5,513 bases of DNA from Eubacteriaceae bacterium UBA7485 (GCA_002478485.1 DLOL01000087.1:37997-43509); one strand, 5' to 3'; shown: positions 1 through 5,500, numbered from the stretch's first letter. Notes: generated from the letters alone by a model not told the origin. Numbers and translations are program-made.

Positions 1-13
1 CCTGCTGAATCAT
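1..13 (-). CDS. rplN: 50S ribosomal protein L14 (uL14), N-terminal fragment cut by window edge
   Basis: Only four codons (Met-Ile-Gln-Gln) and one further base lie inside the window; the rest continues beyond position 1. MIQQ is the usual beginning of bacterial L14, and L14 is the gene that normally follows S17 in the S10 operon. A perfect AGGAGG stands 8 nt before the ATG. The product binds 23S rRNA and takes part in the contact between the two ribosomal subunits. The call rests on the start peptide, the ribosome-binding site and gene order, not on a domain that can be read. Confidence 0.85.
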
Positions 14-21
14 CAGAAATG

Positions 22-27
22 CCTCCT
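22..27 (-). promoter_or_regulatory. Ribosome-binding site of rplN
   Basis: The minus strand reads AGGAGG here, 8 nt ahead of the ATG at 13-11. It fixes the start of the truncated L14 gene and shows that a new cistron begins 26 nt after the rpsQ stop codon. Confidence 0.85.
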
Positions 28-39
28 ATTGTCCGCCGA

Positions 40-294
40 TTAAAGCGCTTTTTCTACAACTTCAACCAGTCTCCATCTTTTGTCTTTTGAGAGTGGTCTG
101 GTTTCCATGATTTTTACGATATCACCTTCGCGGCACTGATTTTCTTCGTCATGCGCCTTGAACTTCGTGGTTCTCTTGTATCGTTTATTATAAATCGGAT
201 GCTTAACGAATGTTTCGACAGCAACAACGATGGTCTTGTCCATCTTGTCACTGACAACGCGTCCGACTCTCGTCTTTCGATCGTTTCTTGTCAT
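40..294 (-). CDS. rpsQ: 30S ribosomal protein S17 (uS17)
   Basis: This 84-residue protein is a primary 16S rRNA-binding protein of the small subunit with an OB-fold beta barrel. The N-terminal part reads [19 protein letters not shown] (residues 6-24), the first strands of the barrel. The family signature [13 protein letters not shown] is at residues 57-69, followed by [14 protein letters not shown] to the end. Length is normal for the family. The ATG is supported by a GAGG-type site (AGAGAGGAAC) four bases upstream. The gene begins 13 nt after the rpmC stop and is followed by rplN, the standard order. It presumably shares the operon transcript; no separate promoter is apparent. Nothing unusual is seen. 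Confidence 0.97.
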   Translation of the reverse strand: MTRNDRKTRVGRVVSDKMDKTIVVAVETFVKHPIYNKRYKRTTKFKAHDEENQCREGDIVKIMETRPLSKDKRWRLVEVVEKAL

Positions 295-307
295 CGTTGT
301 TCCTCTC

Positions 308-505
308 TTACGCTTCCTGAGCCGCGCGTTCGCTGAGAATCGTCATAACTCTAGCATAGTCTTTTTTGACTTCGCGGATACGCATCGGATTTTCGAGCTG
401 ACCTGTTGCATGCTGGAAACGAAGATTAAAGAGTTCTTCTTTCAGTTCGCGAAGCTTGCCCTGGAGTTCAGCTGTCTGTAATTCTCTTAATTCTTTCGCT
501 TTCAT
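308..505 (-). CDS. rpmC: 50S ribosomal protein L29 (uL29)
   Basis: This is a 65-residue protein of the two-helix L29 family, which sits next to L23 at the polypeptide exit and forms part of the docking area for signal recognition particle and trigger factor (family knowledge). Residues 1-27 form a charged amphipathic helix ([20 protein letters not shown] onward). The connecting [15 protein letters not shown] segment is at 26-40 and the second-helix signature [11 protein letters not shown] at 47-57. The tyrosine at residue 50 replaces the isoleucine commonly found before Ala-Arg. The ATG overlaps the rplP stop by one base (TAATG), and only a weak AGGTGA site precedes it, so translation probably depends on ribosomes finishing rplP. 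Confidence 0.96.
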   Translation of the reverse strand: MKAKELRELQTAELQGKLRELKEELFNLRFQHATGQLENPMRIREVKKDYARVMTILSERAAQEA

Positions 506-981
506 TATTCACCTGCTTCTGGAGTCGGAGCCGGTTGTTCAGCAGCAGTTTTCTGCGCTTCTTCTGCAACCTGATCTTCCTTACGAACAAACTTCGTTTT
601 GATCGGAAGTTTGTGCATTGCGAGACGCATAGCTTCTCGTGCTGTTTCTTCAGGAATACCTGCAATTTCAAACATAATACGGCCCGGCTTTACAACTGAA
701 ACCCAGTATTCCGGAGCCCCTTTACCAGAACCCATTCTGGTTTCTGCAGGTTTGGCTGTAACTGGCTTGTCCGGGAAAATCTTAATCCAGACTTTCCCAC
801 CACGTTTGATGTAACGAGTCATAGCAACACGGGCTGCTTCGATCTGGTTTGAAGTGATCCAACCCGGTTCGAGAGCCTGGATCCCGTATTCACCGTAAGT
901 TATTTTATTACCGCGGGTAGCTTTACCCTTCATGCGGCCTCTATGTACTCTTCTGCGCTTAACACGCTTTGGCATTAACAT
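505..981 (-). CDS. rplP: 50S ribosomal protein L16 (uL16) with an extra acidic C-terminal tail
   Basis: L16 helps build the tRNA-binding A-site and the central protuberance side of the 50S subunit and is added late in assembly. The protein opens with [19 protein letters not shown]. The core signature [19 protein letters not shown] lies at residues 82-100, and Arg82 corresponds to the arginine that is hydroxylated in E. coli L16. The first ATG (981) was chosen because AGGAGG lies 8 nt before it; the second ATG (975) would be 14 nt away. At 158 residues it is longer than the usual 136-147. The surplus is an Ala/Glu/Pro/Gln-rich tail from about residue 137 ([20 protein letters not shown] at the end). 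It begins 21 nt after rpsC and overlaps rpmC by one base. Confidence 0.97.
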   Translation of the reverse strand: MLMPKRVKRRRVHRGRMKGKATRGNKITYGEYGIQALEPGWITSNQIEAARVAMTRYIKRGGKVWIKIFPDKPVTAKPAETRMGSGKGAPEYWVSVVKPGRIMFEIAGIPEETAREAMRLAMHKLPIKTKFVRKEDQVAEEAQKTAAEQPAPTPEAGE

Positions 982-989
982 ATTTACTT

Positions 990-1000
990 CCTCCTGGAGG
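990..1000 (-). promoter_or_regulatory. Self-complementary ribosome-binding site of rplP
   Basis: The minus strand reads CCTCCAGGAGG, so the GGAGG Shine-Dalgarno of rplP (994-990) directly follows its own complement CCTCC (1000-996). In RNA it could form a small CCUC-CAG-GAGG hairpin. The complement starts 2 nt after the rpsC stop codon (1005-1003), inside the footprint of a ribosome terminating on rpsC. Seen: the sequence. Inferred: mild sequestration relieved by translation of rpsC. Confidence 0.5.
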
Positions 1001-1002
1001 GC

Positions 1003-1752
1003 TTATTTGGAATCTTTACGCCCTTCGTTAGAGCGGCCTGCTCTGCTTCTTGGCTTTCTGTTTGACTTCTGGTTTGACTTTTTGTCATCCTTTTTGTCAT
1101 TTGCTGCGAGGACATCTTCACGGCCGGTTAAAATTTCACCGTTATTAACCCAAACTTTGATTCCAAGTTTGCCGTAGGTTGTGTCCGCTTCTGCAAAGCC
1201 GTAATCGATGTCGGCTCTGAGTGTCTGCATCGGAACATTGCCTTGAGCGTAATGTTCGCTTCTGGCAATTTCGGCACCATTGAGACGGCCTGCCACGGAA
1301 GTCTTGATACCTTTCGCGCCAGCACGCATGGAGCGCTGCATGGCCTGTTTCATCGCACGTCTGTAGGAAATACGACGTTCAAGCTGACCTGCAATATTTT
1401 CAGCGATAAGCTGAGCGTCACGGTCCACATTCTTGACTTCGATGATATTGATGAAGACAGTCTTTCCTGTCATCTTTTCAAGCTGAAGGCGAAGCGCTTC
1501 AATTCCCGCACCGCCGCGGCCGATGATCATGCCAGGTTTCGCTGCGAAGATATGGATTCTGATCTTTCCACTGAATCGTTCAATCACGATTTTGGAGATC
1601 CCCGCCTGATACTGGCTCTTTTTAATGTAATTACGGATTTCCCGGTCTTCTACCAGGTAATCAGCATAGTCTTTATTATTGGCATACCATTTGGCATTCC
1701 AGTCTTTAATAACGCCGACACGGAGACCGTGCGCATTAACTTTCTGACCCAA
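1003..1752 (-). CDS. rpsC: 30S ribosomal protein S3 (uS3), TTG start
   Basis: S3 lies at the mRNA entry of the 30S subunit and contributes to mRNA unwinding. Translated from TTG at 1752 it has 249 residues and begins [17 protein letters not shown] right after the initiator, as the family does. The KH-domain motif GMIIGRGG is at residues 74-81. R131, R132 and K135, which match the helicase residues of E. coli S3, are present. The C-terminal domain signature [12 protein letters not shown] is at 155-166. The TTG is chosen because AAGGAGG sits 7 nt ahead. The frame stays open upstream to an ATG at 1851, but that would add 33 unrelated residues inside rplV. Residues about 217-249 form a hydrophilic, Lys/Arg/Ser/Asn-rich tail beyond the conserved core. 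It starts 14 nt after rplV. Confidence 0.96.
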   Translation of the reverse strand: MGQKVNAHGLRVGVIKDWNAKWYANNKDYADYLVEDREIRNYIKKSQYQAGISKIVIERFSGKIRIHIFAAKPGMIIGRGGAGIEALRLQLEKMTGKTVFINIIEVKNVDRDAQLIAENIAGQLERRISYRRAMKQAMQRSMRAGAKGIKTSVAGRLNGAEIARSEHYAQGNVPMQTLRADIDYGFAEADTTYGKLGIKVWVNNGEILTGREDVLAANDKKDDKKSNQKSNRKPRSRAGRSNEGRKDSK

Positions 1753-1759
1753 AAACGGA

Positions 1760-1766
1760 CCTCCTT
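1760..1766 (-). promoter_or_regulatory. Ribosome-binding site that fixes the TTG start of rpsC
   Basis: The minus strand reads AAGGAGG, immediately upstream (in transcription) of TCCGTTT and then TTG-GGT-CAG, the start of S3. The 7-nt spacing is ideal. No ATG or GTG lies between it and the conserved GQKV peptide, so TTG is the only start compatible with this site. The site begins directly after the rplV stop codon (1769-1767). Confidence 0.9.
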
Positions 1767-2102
1767 CTATTCTTGTTCTTTCAGTACAACAGTGATGTGA
1801 GACGTTCTTTTCAGAATCGGGAACGCGCGTCCCTGCGGACCAGCCTTCCATCTCTTCATTGTCGGTCCCTGATTCGCATAAACCTGATCAACATACAGGT
1901 TTTCCGGATTCATACCGTGGTTGTTTTCCGCATTCGCGAGAGCTGAACGGACAACCTTGTCAGTCGCTCTAGCAGCTTTATTCGGTGTTAACGCAAGAAT
2001 AGATAATGCTTCACCAATTGCCTTGCCGCGGATTAAGTCCGCAACGAGCTTAGCTTTTCTCGAGGAGACGCGGACGTATTTTGCTGTTGCTTTTGCTTCC
2101 AT
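1767..2102 (-). CDS. rplV: 50S ribosomal protein L22 (uL22)
   Basis: L22 binds all domains of 23S rRNA; its long beta-hairpin reaches into the exit tunnel near the macrolide site (family knowledge). The 111-residue protein has the N-terminal [18 protein letters not shown] block (residues 10-27) and the [15 protein letters not shown] helix (49-63). The hairpin region with [19 protein letters not shown] is at 75-93 and ends in RTSHITVVL (99-107). Length and motifs are normal, and there is no insertion or deletion in the hairpin that would suggest a macrolide-resistance change. AGGAGAGGAAC precedes the ATG. It lies 12 nt after rpsS and 14 nt before rpsC, consistent with one transcript. Confidence 0.97.
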   Translation of the reverse strand: MEAKATAKYVRVSSRKAKLVADLIRGKAIGEALSILALTPNKAARATDKVVRSALANAENNHGMNPENLYVDQVYANQGPTMKRWKAGPQGRAFPILKRTSHITVVLKEQE

Positions 2103-2114
2103 GTTCCTCTCCTA

Positions 2115-2393
2115 TTATTTAAGCTTGGTTTTCTTATCGCCCGCGTGACCTCTGAAGGTTCTTGTCGGAGCGAATTCGCCAAGTTTGTGTCCTACCATGT
2201 CTTCTGTGCAGTAAACCGGAACATGTTTTCTTCCGTCGTGTACTGCAATTGTGTGACCAACCATCTGTGGGAAGATTGTGGAGCTTCTTGACCAAGTCTT
2301 CAGAACTTTCTTCTGACCGGATTCGTTCATAGCTTCAATTCTTCTTAAGAGCTTCTCATCGACGAAAGGTCCTTTTTTTAAAGATCTGCTCAT
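2115..2393 (-). CDS. rpsS: 30S ribosomal protein S19 (uS19)
   Basis: S19 is a late-binding protein of the 30S head that pairs with S13 and touches bridges to the large subunit. The 92-residue sequence begins [19 protein letters not shown]. It carries the family signature from about residue 40 ([20 protein letters not shown], 40-59), followed by [17 protein letters not shown] (67-83) and a basic tail (KKTKLK). Length is normal. GAGGAG lies five bases before the ATG. Placement 11 nt behind rplB and 12 nt before rplV is the standard S10-operon arrangement. Confidence 0.97.
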   Translation of the reverse strand: MSRSLKKGPFVDEKLLRRIEAMNESGQKKVLKTWSRSSTIFPQMVGHTIAVHDGRKHVPVYCTEDMVGHKLGEFAPTRTFRGHAGDKKTKLK

Positions 2394-2404
2394 CTTTACT
2401 CCTC

Positions 2405-3238
2405 TTATTTCGCGTTTCTGCGTCTTACGATGTACTTGTCAGAAGCGTTCTTCTTCTTACGTGTCTTGTAACCGAGCGTTGGTTTACCCCAAGGTGTAAC
2501 AGGACCGGAGCGTCCGATCGGAGCGCGGCCTTCACCACCACCGTGCGGATGGTCGTTCGGGTTCATGACGGACCCTCTAACTGTCGGACGGATCCCCATA
2601 TTTCTCTTTCTGCCAGCTTTACCGATGCGGACGTTCTGGTGTTCGAGATTACCAATCGTTCCGATGGTCGCCTTACAGTTGAGATGGATCTTTCTCATTT
2701 CGCCGGAAGGAAGTCTTAATGTTGCGTAGTTGCCTTCTTTCGCCATCAACTGGGCGGAAGCGCCAGCTGTACGCACTAACTGACCACCTTTTCCCGGTTT
2801 CATTTCGACATTATGTACAAGTGTACCGATCGGGATATTCTTAAGCGGAACCGCGTTCCCCACACGAATATCTGCGTTTTCGCCGGATACAACTGTGTCT
2901 CCGTCTTTTAGACCGAGAGGAGCAAGGATGTATCTCTTTTCACCGTCTGCATAGTTGAGAAGAGCGATATTGGCTGTACGGTTCGGATCGTATTCGATAC
3001 CTGCAACTTTAGCCGGGATATTATCCTTATTTCTCTTGAAGTCGATGATTCTATATTTGCGCTTTGCGCCGCCGCCCTGATGACGGACAGTGATACGGCC
3101 TGTGTTGTTACGGCCGGCTTTTTTCTTTACCGGTTCAAGTAATGATTTTTCTGGTTCAAACTTCGTGACTTCGTCATAAGTGTTGACACTCATGTTACGA
3201 CGTCCCGGAGAAGTAGGTTTATATTTCTTAATTGCCAT
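2405..3238 (-). CDS. rplB: 50S ribosomal protein L2 (uL2)
   Basis: L2 is one of the largest and most conserved large-subunit proteins; it supports subunit joining and lies close to the peptidyl-transferase centre. The 277-residue sequence shows the N-terminal [13 protein letters not shown] block (4-16), [18 protein letters not shown] (52-69) and the C-terminal signature [20 protein letters not shown] (218-237). That signature includes the His at 230, equivalent to the catalytically discussed histidine of E. coli L2. The end is strongly basic ([14 protein letters not shown]). Length is normal (about 273-280). The ATG is preceded only by a weak AGAGAG element, poorer than those of its neighbours, and by a 20-nt gap after rplW. 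Confidence 0.98.
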   Translation of the reverse strand: MAIKKYKPTSPGRRNMSVNTYDEVTKFEPEKSLLEPVKKKAGRNNTGRITVRHQGGGAKRKYRIIDFKRNKDNIPAKVAGIEYDPNRTANIALLNYADGEKRYILAPLGLKDGDTVVSGENADIRVGNAVPLKNIPIGTLVHNVEMKPGKGGQLVRTAGASAQLMAKEGNYATLRLPSGEMRKIHLNCKATIGTIGNLEHQNVRIGKAGRKRNMGIRPTVRGSVMNPNDHPHGGGEGRAPIGRSGPVTPWGKPTLGYKTRKKKNASDKYIVRRRNAK

Positions 3239-3258
3239 TTAAGTTCTCTCTTTCAGGC

Positions 3259-3549
3259 TCAGACACCTTCGAAGAATTCGATGGACTTGCTGTCCGGTGT
3301 AAGGGTAACGATCGCTTTCTTCCAGTTTTTGCGGCGTCCGACACTTCTGCCGACGCGTTTCACTTTGCCCTTCATGTTCATCGTGTTGACCTTGTCAACA
3401 TCAACATCGAAGATTTCCTTCACAGCATTTGCGATCTCAATCTTGTTCGCGCTTTTGGCTACTTCAAAGGTGTATTTTTTGTTTTCGCCGTCTGCGGTTG
3501 AACGTTCTGTGATGATCGGGCGGATGATAATGTCTCTTGCGTCCTTCAT
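3259..3549 (-). CDS. rplW: 50S ribosomal protein L23 (uL23)
   Basis: L23 sits at the exit of the polypeptide tunnel and, in bacteria, is the main contact for trigger factor and signal recognition particle (family knowledge). The 96-residue protein has [11 protein letters not shown] (7-17), the [20 protein letters not shown] helix-strand unit (26-45) and the rRNA-binding signature [12 protein letters not shown] (72-83). The basic loop [18 protein letters not shown] between the last strands is typical. Length is normal. Its ATG overlaps the rplD stop codon in an ATGA arrangement (3549-3546), with GAGG about ten bases upstream inside the end of rplD, so translation is probably coupled to L4. Confidence 0.97.
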   Translation of the reverse strand: MKDARDIIIRPIITERSTADGENKKYTFEVAKSANKIEIANAVKEIFDVDVDKVNTMNMKGKVKRVGRSVGRRKNWKKAIVTLTPDSKSIEFFEGV

Positions 3550-4172
3550 TTCTTATAAACCTCTTCGATCTTATCAAGCGCATCTTTCGTCAGAACGAGA
3601 TTGTCATACTTGAGCATATCGTACACATTCAGTTCGCCAACCGTCGTGGTTTGAACTTTCGGAATGTTATTTGAGGATCTTAAGACCACTTCATCTTTTT
3701 CCGGTGTGACGATCAGGGTGCTCTTCGGCGCTTCAATCGCTCCGAGAACCGCGATCATTTCTTTTGTCTTCGGCGCTTCCAAAGTTAAAGCGTCAAGAAC
3801 ACGAAGTTCATTATTGAGCACTTTGTCTGAGAAGACAGAACGCATCGCGAGATTTTTGACTTTCTTGTTTACTTTTTTGCTGTAGTCACGCGCTTTCGGA
3901 GCGAAGACTACACCACCGCCTACCCAAACCGGGGAGGTGTTGGAACCAGCGCGAGCACGTCCCGTGCCCTTCTGTCTCCATGGCTTTTTTCCGCCTCCGC
4001 GGACTTCAGCGCGGGTTTTTGTTCCCTTTGTTCCCTGGCGTTTGTTGGCGAGCTGCGCAACAACCACCTGGTGGACGACTGGTTCGTTCGGTTCGATTCC
4101 GAAGATTTCTTCGCTTAATTCAACTTCACCGACGACTTCGCCCTGTTTATTTAAAATATCTGTCTTTGGCAT
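3546..4172 (-). CDS. rplD: 50S ribosomal protein L4 (uL4)
   Basis: L4 binds 23S rRNA early in assembly and its extended loop lines the exit tunnel together with L22. The 208-residue protein shows the loop region in order: [20 protein letters not shown] (44-63), [14 protein letters not shown] (64-77) and [13 protein letters not shown] (80-92). A globular C-terminal domain follows, with [15 protein letters not shown] and the closing [18 protein letters not shown]. Length is normal (about 200-210). AAGGAGG stands 8 nt before the ATG. In E. coli L4 represses its own S10 operon through the leader RNA. Whether it does so here is unknown, but it is the first product to test against the structured leader. 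It overlaps rplW by 4 nt. Confidence 0.97.
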   Translation of the reverse strand: MPKTDILNKQGEVVGEVELSEEIFGIEPNEPVVHQVVVAQLANKRQGTKGTKTRAEVRGGGKKPWRQKGTGRARAGSNTSPVWVGGGVVFAPKARDYSKKVNKKVKNLAMRSVFSDKVLNNELRVLDALTLEAPKTKEMIAVLGAIEAPKSTLIVTPEKDEVVLRSSNNIPKVQTTTVGELNVYDMLKYDNLVLTKDALDKIEEVYKK

Positions 4173-4193
4173 TGTGATTTCCTCCTTAAAGGC

Positions 4194-4823
4194 TTAGGAC
4201 TTTACACTGCTCTTTACGGTGACAACAGAACCTCTTGGTCCCGGTACTGCACCTTTGATGAGCAGGATGTTGTCTTCCGGAACAATGTCAACTACTTCAA
4301 GATTGACAGCAGTCACGTTTTTGTTCCCCATCTGTCCAGGAAGCTTTTTGCCCTTTGGAACTTTTGAAGGATATGCGGATGCACCCATGGAACCCGGGCT
4401 TCTGTGATATTTGGAGCCGTGAGCCATCGGTCCTCTCTGCTGGCCGTGACGCTTGATAACACCCTGGAAGCCCTTCCCTTTGGATTTCCCGGAAATATCA
4501 ACTTTGTCGCCAACTTCAAAAGTGTCTACACTGACAACCTGACCCGGTTCCATATTCATGGCATCGTCAAGCTTGAATTCCTTCAGAACTCTAGCAGGAG
4601 CTGCGCCGTATTTTTCAAGGTGTCCGAGTTCAGGCTTTGTAAGCTTGCTCGCCTTGACTTCATCGAAGCTTAACTGAACTGCACAGTAGCCGTCCGTTTC
4701 ATCTGTCTTTTTCTGAACGACCGTGCACGGGCCAGCTTCCACAACAGTTACAGGAATAACCTGGCCGTTGTCGGTGAAAATCTGTGTCATGCCCAGTTTT
4801 CGGCCGATAATCGCTTTTTTCAT
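4194..4823 (-). CDS. rplC: 50S ribosomal protein L3 (uL3)
   Basis: L3 is an early assembly protein that binds near the 3' end of 23S rRNA; its central loop reaches toward the peptidyl-transferase centre. The 209-residue protein begins [16 protein letters not shown]. It has [16 protein letters not shown] (112-127), [18 protein letters not shown] (135-152) and [18 protein letters not shown] (154-171), the family signature and tip loop. The [12 protein letters not shown] segment has no glutamine where E. coli L3 carries its methylated one, which is common in Gram-positive L3. GGAGG is five bases before the ATG. Upstream is an unusually long 72-nt spacer with two inverted repeats; downstream, rplD follows after 21 nt. 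Confidence 0.97.
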   Translation of the reverse strand: MKKAIIGRKLGMTQIFTDNGQVIPVTVVEAGPCTVVQKKTDETDGYCAVQLSFDEVKASKLTKPELGHLEKYGAAPARVLKEFKLDDAMNMEPGQVVSVDTFEVGDKVDISGKSKGKGFQGVIKRHGQQRGPMAHGSKYHRSPGSMGASAYPSKVPKGKKLPGQMGNKNVTAVNLEVVDIVPEDNILLIKGAVPGPRGSVVTVKSSVKS

Positions 4824-4838
4824 GTTTTCCTCCGTCTT

Positions 4839-4866
4839 ATTAGTGGATCATGTAAATGATCATAAT
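4839..4866 (-). repeat. Inverted repeat (second hairpin) in the rpsJ-rplC spacer
   Basis: The minus strand contains GATCAT (4861-4856), loop TTAC, ATGATC (4851-4846). This gives a 6-bp stem that can be prolonged by ATTA (4866-4863) with TAAT (4842-4839) across a small asymmetric internal loop. It ends just ahead of the rplC ribosome-binding site. No U-run follows, so it does not look like a terminator. It may insulate or modulate rplC translation or mark an RNA-processing site; that is inference. Confidence 0.4.
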
Positions 4867-4895
4867 ATCAGGCTAGTGCCTTGTTACCGCCTGAT
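4867..4895 (-). repeat. Inverted repeat directly after the rpsJ stop codon
   Basis: The minus strand reads ATCAGGC (4895-4889), 15 nt, then GCCTGAT (4873-4867), a perfect 7-bp inverted repeat that begins on the base after the rpsJ TAA. The next bases (ATTATGATC) are not a U-tract, so it is not an intrinsic terminator. Possible roles are protection of a 3' end after processing, or adjusting the rpsJ to rplC ratio. No function can be read from sequence alone. Confidence 0.45.
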
Positions 4896-5204
4896 TTAGA
4901 GTTTGATTTCGATATCCACACCGGCCGGAAGGTTGAGTCGCATAAGAGCATCGACAGTCTGCGGGGTCGGGTTTAAGATATCGATCAGGCGCTTGTGGGT
5001 GCGCATTTCGAACTGTTCTCTGGAGTCCTTATACTTATGCACCGCACGTAAAATCGTGATGATTTCTTTTTCTGTAGGCAGCGGGATCGGCCCTGAGACC
5101 TGCGCGCCAGTGTCTTTTGCTGTCTTGACAATTCTCTGTGCAGACTGATCAAGCAGCTTGTGATCAAACGCTTTAAGTTTGATTCTAATTTTTTGTTTGG
5201 CCAT
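4896..5204 (-). CDS. rpsJ: 30S ribosomal protein S10 (uS10, NusE)
   Basis: S10 is part of the 30S head and, as NusE, also joins NusB and NusG in transcription antitermination complexes. The 102-residue sequence starts [20 protein letters not shown]. It carries the family signature [11 protein letters not shown] (34-44), with GPIPLPT at 38-44, and the extended-loop region [21 protein letters not shown] (56-76), to which S10 owes its contacts with S3, S14 and NusB (family knowledge). Length is exactly typical. ACGGAGGA ends 8 nt before the ATG and fixes the start. It is the first gene of the operon, preceded by a leader of about 250 nt and followed by a 72-nt spacer before rplC. Confidence 0.98.
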   Translation of the reverse strand: MAKQKIRIKLKAFDHKLLDQSAQRIVKTAKDTGAQVSGPIPLPTEKEIITILRAVHKYKDSREQFEMRTHKRLIDILNPTPQTVDALMRLNLPAGVDIEIKL

Positions 5205-5275
5205 ACCAAAAATCCTCCGTTGTTTTTTTCAGATTCTGGTACGAAAACCAACCAACTCCCCCGGGTGTTTCACAC

Positions 5276-5349
5276 TGTCTCTATAAAAAAAGCTGATTCT
5301 TTATCCGGGACTAACCCAATTGAAACCAGCAGCTCTTTTTATAGAGACA
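5276..5349 (-). repeat. Long 20-bp hairpin in the S10 leader
   Basis: On the minus strand, positions 5349-5330 (TGTCTCTATAAAAAGAGCTG) pair with 5295-5276 (CAGCTTTTTTTATAGAGACA) over 20 consecutive positions with a single G-U wobble. The 34-nt loop contains a smaller stem, GGG-TTAGT-CCC (5317-5307), extendable by two U-G pairs. The downstream arm is followed by GTGTGAAAC, not by a U-tract, so it is not a standard terminator. The length and near-perfection of the stem exceed what chance would normally give and point to a functional RNA element. Confidence 0.8.
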
Positions 5350-5364
5350 TCCAAAGAAGTGATT

Positions 5365-5455
5365 AGTTAACGTCCGATTCTAGATCGTGACTTCTCCACG
5401 GAAATTACCTGAATTAGTAACAGCAACTTTCCGCTTCATCGCTAAACAGTCAACT
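5365..5455 (-). other. Putative folded 5' domain of the leader
   Basis: AGTTGAC (5455-5449), at the predicted 5' end of the transcript, can pair with GTTAACT (5371-5365) over 7 bp with one G-U. This encloses CGGAAA/TTTCCG (5433-5428 with 5404-5399). Inside that, TTAC/GTAA forms an upper stem with an 8-nt loop and a one-sided GTTGCTG bulge. A competing small stem CGTG/CACG (5400-5397 with 5389-5386) shares two bases with the first. The folding was done by eye. Confidence 0.4.
5380..5439 (-). CDS. Possible 19-codon leader ORF (doubtful)
   Basis: An ATG at 5439 opens a frame of 19 codons ending in TAG at 5382-5380, with the predicted peptide MKRKVAVTNSGNFRGEVTI. It starts only about 17 nt from the predicted transcript end and has no Shine-Dalgarno better than a poor CAGAG. 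I do not recognise the peptide. It overlaps the paired segments of the 5' leader domain, so translation would disturb that fold. An open frame of this size is easily expected by chance; it is recorded because it lies in a likely regulatory leader. Confidence 0.15.
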   Translation of the reverse strand: MKRKVAVTNSGNFRGEVTI

Positions 5456-5461
5456 CTGAAT

Positions 5462-5490
5462 ATTATAGTAAAAAAAATCCCCTTTTGCAA
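5462..5490 (-). promoter_or_regulatory. Sigma-A type promoter of the S10 operon
   Basis: The minus strand has TTGCAA (5490-5485), a 17-bp spacer and a perfect TATAAT (5467-5462). The -10 box matches the consensus at all six positions and the -35 box at four of six. The start is expected near 5457-5454, in CAGAG, about 250 nt before rpsJ. The -35 box forms part of the stem and loop of the preceding terminator, and the spacer contains the terminator's T-run. Confidence 0.75.
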
Positions 5491-5500
5491 GGGGTTTTTT
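5470..5500 (-). terminator. Intrinsic terminator of the upstream transcription unit, possibly bidirectional
   Basis: On the minus strand A6 is followed by CCCCTT (5494-5489), a GCAA tetraloop (GNRA type), AAGGGG (5484-5479), one A and eight Ts (5477-5470). The six-pair stem plus T-run is a good Rho-independent terminator for a gene lying beyond 5513 on the same strand. Read on the plus strand, the same stem is followed by TTTTTT, so it could stop transcription from either side. The upstream gene itself is not in the window; in many Bacillota it would be the str/tuf cluster, which is inference. Confidence 0.8.

Larger units (their letters stand above)
5205..5456 (-). ncRNA. Structured 5' leader of the S10 operon mRNA
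   Basis: About 250 nt lie between the predicted transcription start and rpsJ, with no convincing protein gene. The stretch holds a 5' domain closed by a 7-bp helix (5455-5365) and a long hairpin (5349-5276). A short hairpin (GTGT-GAA-ACAC, 5275-5265), a G-rich patch (5262-5258) and a small TTGGT/ACCAG stem lie before the ribosome-binding site at 5218-5213. Leaders in front of S10 operons are classical places for autoregulation by a ribosomal protein (L4 in E. coli), and I recall that candidate leaders have also been predicted in Clostridia. I cannot test whether this is that family. No T-box signature (GGGTGG-ACCGCG type) is visible. Confidence 0.6.

Noticed and set aside
468..671. 67-codon minus-strand frame rich in Lys and Arg
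   Set aside because: It is an alternative frame of the rplP 3' part running into rpmC. Basic composition here is a by-product and the real frame carries the L16 signature.
1243..1800. 185-codon plus-strand open frame
   Set aside because: It is antisense to rpsC, whose protein is unmistakable; no ribosome-binding site or known family was recognised. It is explained by the codon bias of the opposite strand.
1753..1851. In-frame N-terminal extension of rpsC beginning at ATG 1851
   Set aside because: It lies inside rplV, has no family resemblance and no ribosome-binding site, while TTG 1752 has AAGGAGG at 7 nt and yields the canonical S3 N-terminus.
4985..5251. 88-codon minus-strand frame starting at TTG 5251 behind a GGGGGAG sequence, overlapping rpsJ
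   Set aside because: The Shine-Dalgarno-like G patch is suggestive, but most of the frame is the shifted reading of rpsJ, with a composition typical of a shadow and no recognisable domain.
5276..5349. Long leader hairpin as an intrinsic terminator/attenuator
   Set aside because: The downstream arm includes seven Ts inside the stem, but no T-run follows the stem, so the standard terminator geometry is missing. Other regulatory roles remain open.
5449..5454. TTGACT as the -35 box of a second promoter
   Set aside because: It resembles TTGACA, but 17 bp downstream the sequence is GAAAGT, not a -10 box.
5205..5456. T-box or common metabolite riboswitch in the leader
   Set aside because: No T-box GGTGG/ACCGC element, specifier-loop pattern or conserved core of a familiar riboswitch could be found by eye, and the downstream genes are ribosomal.
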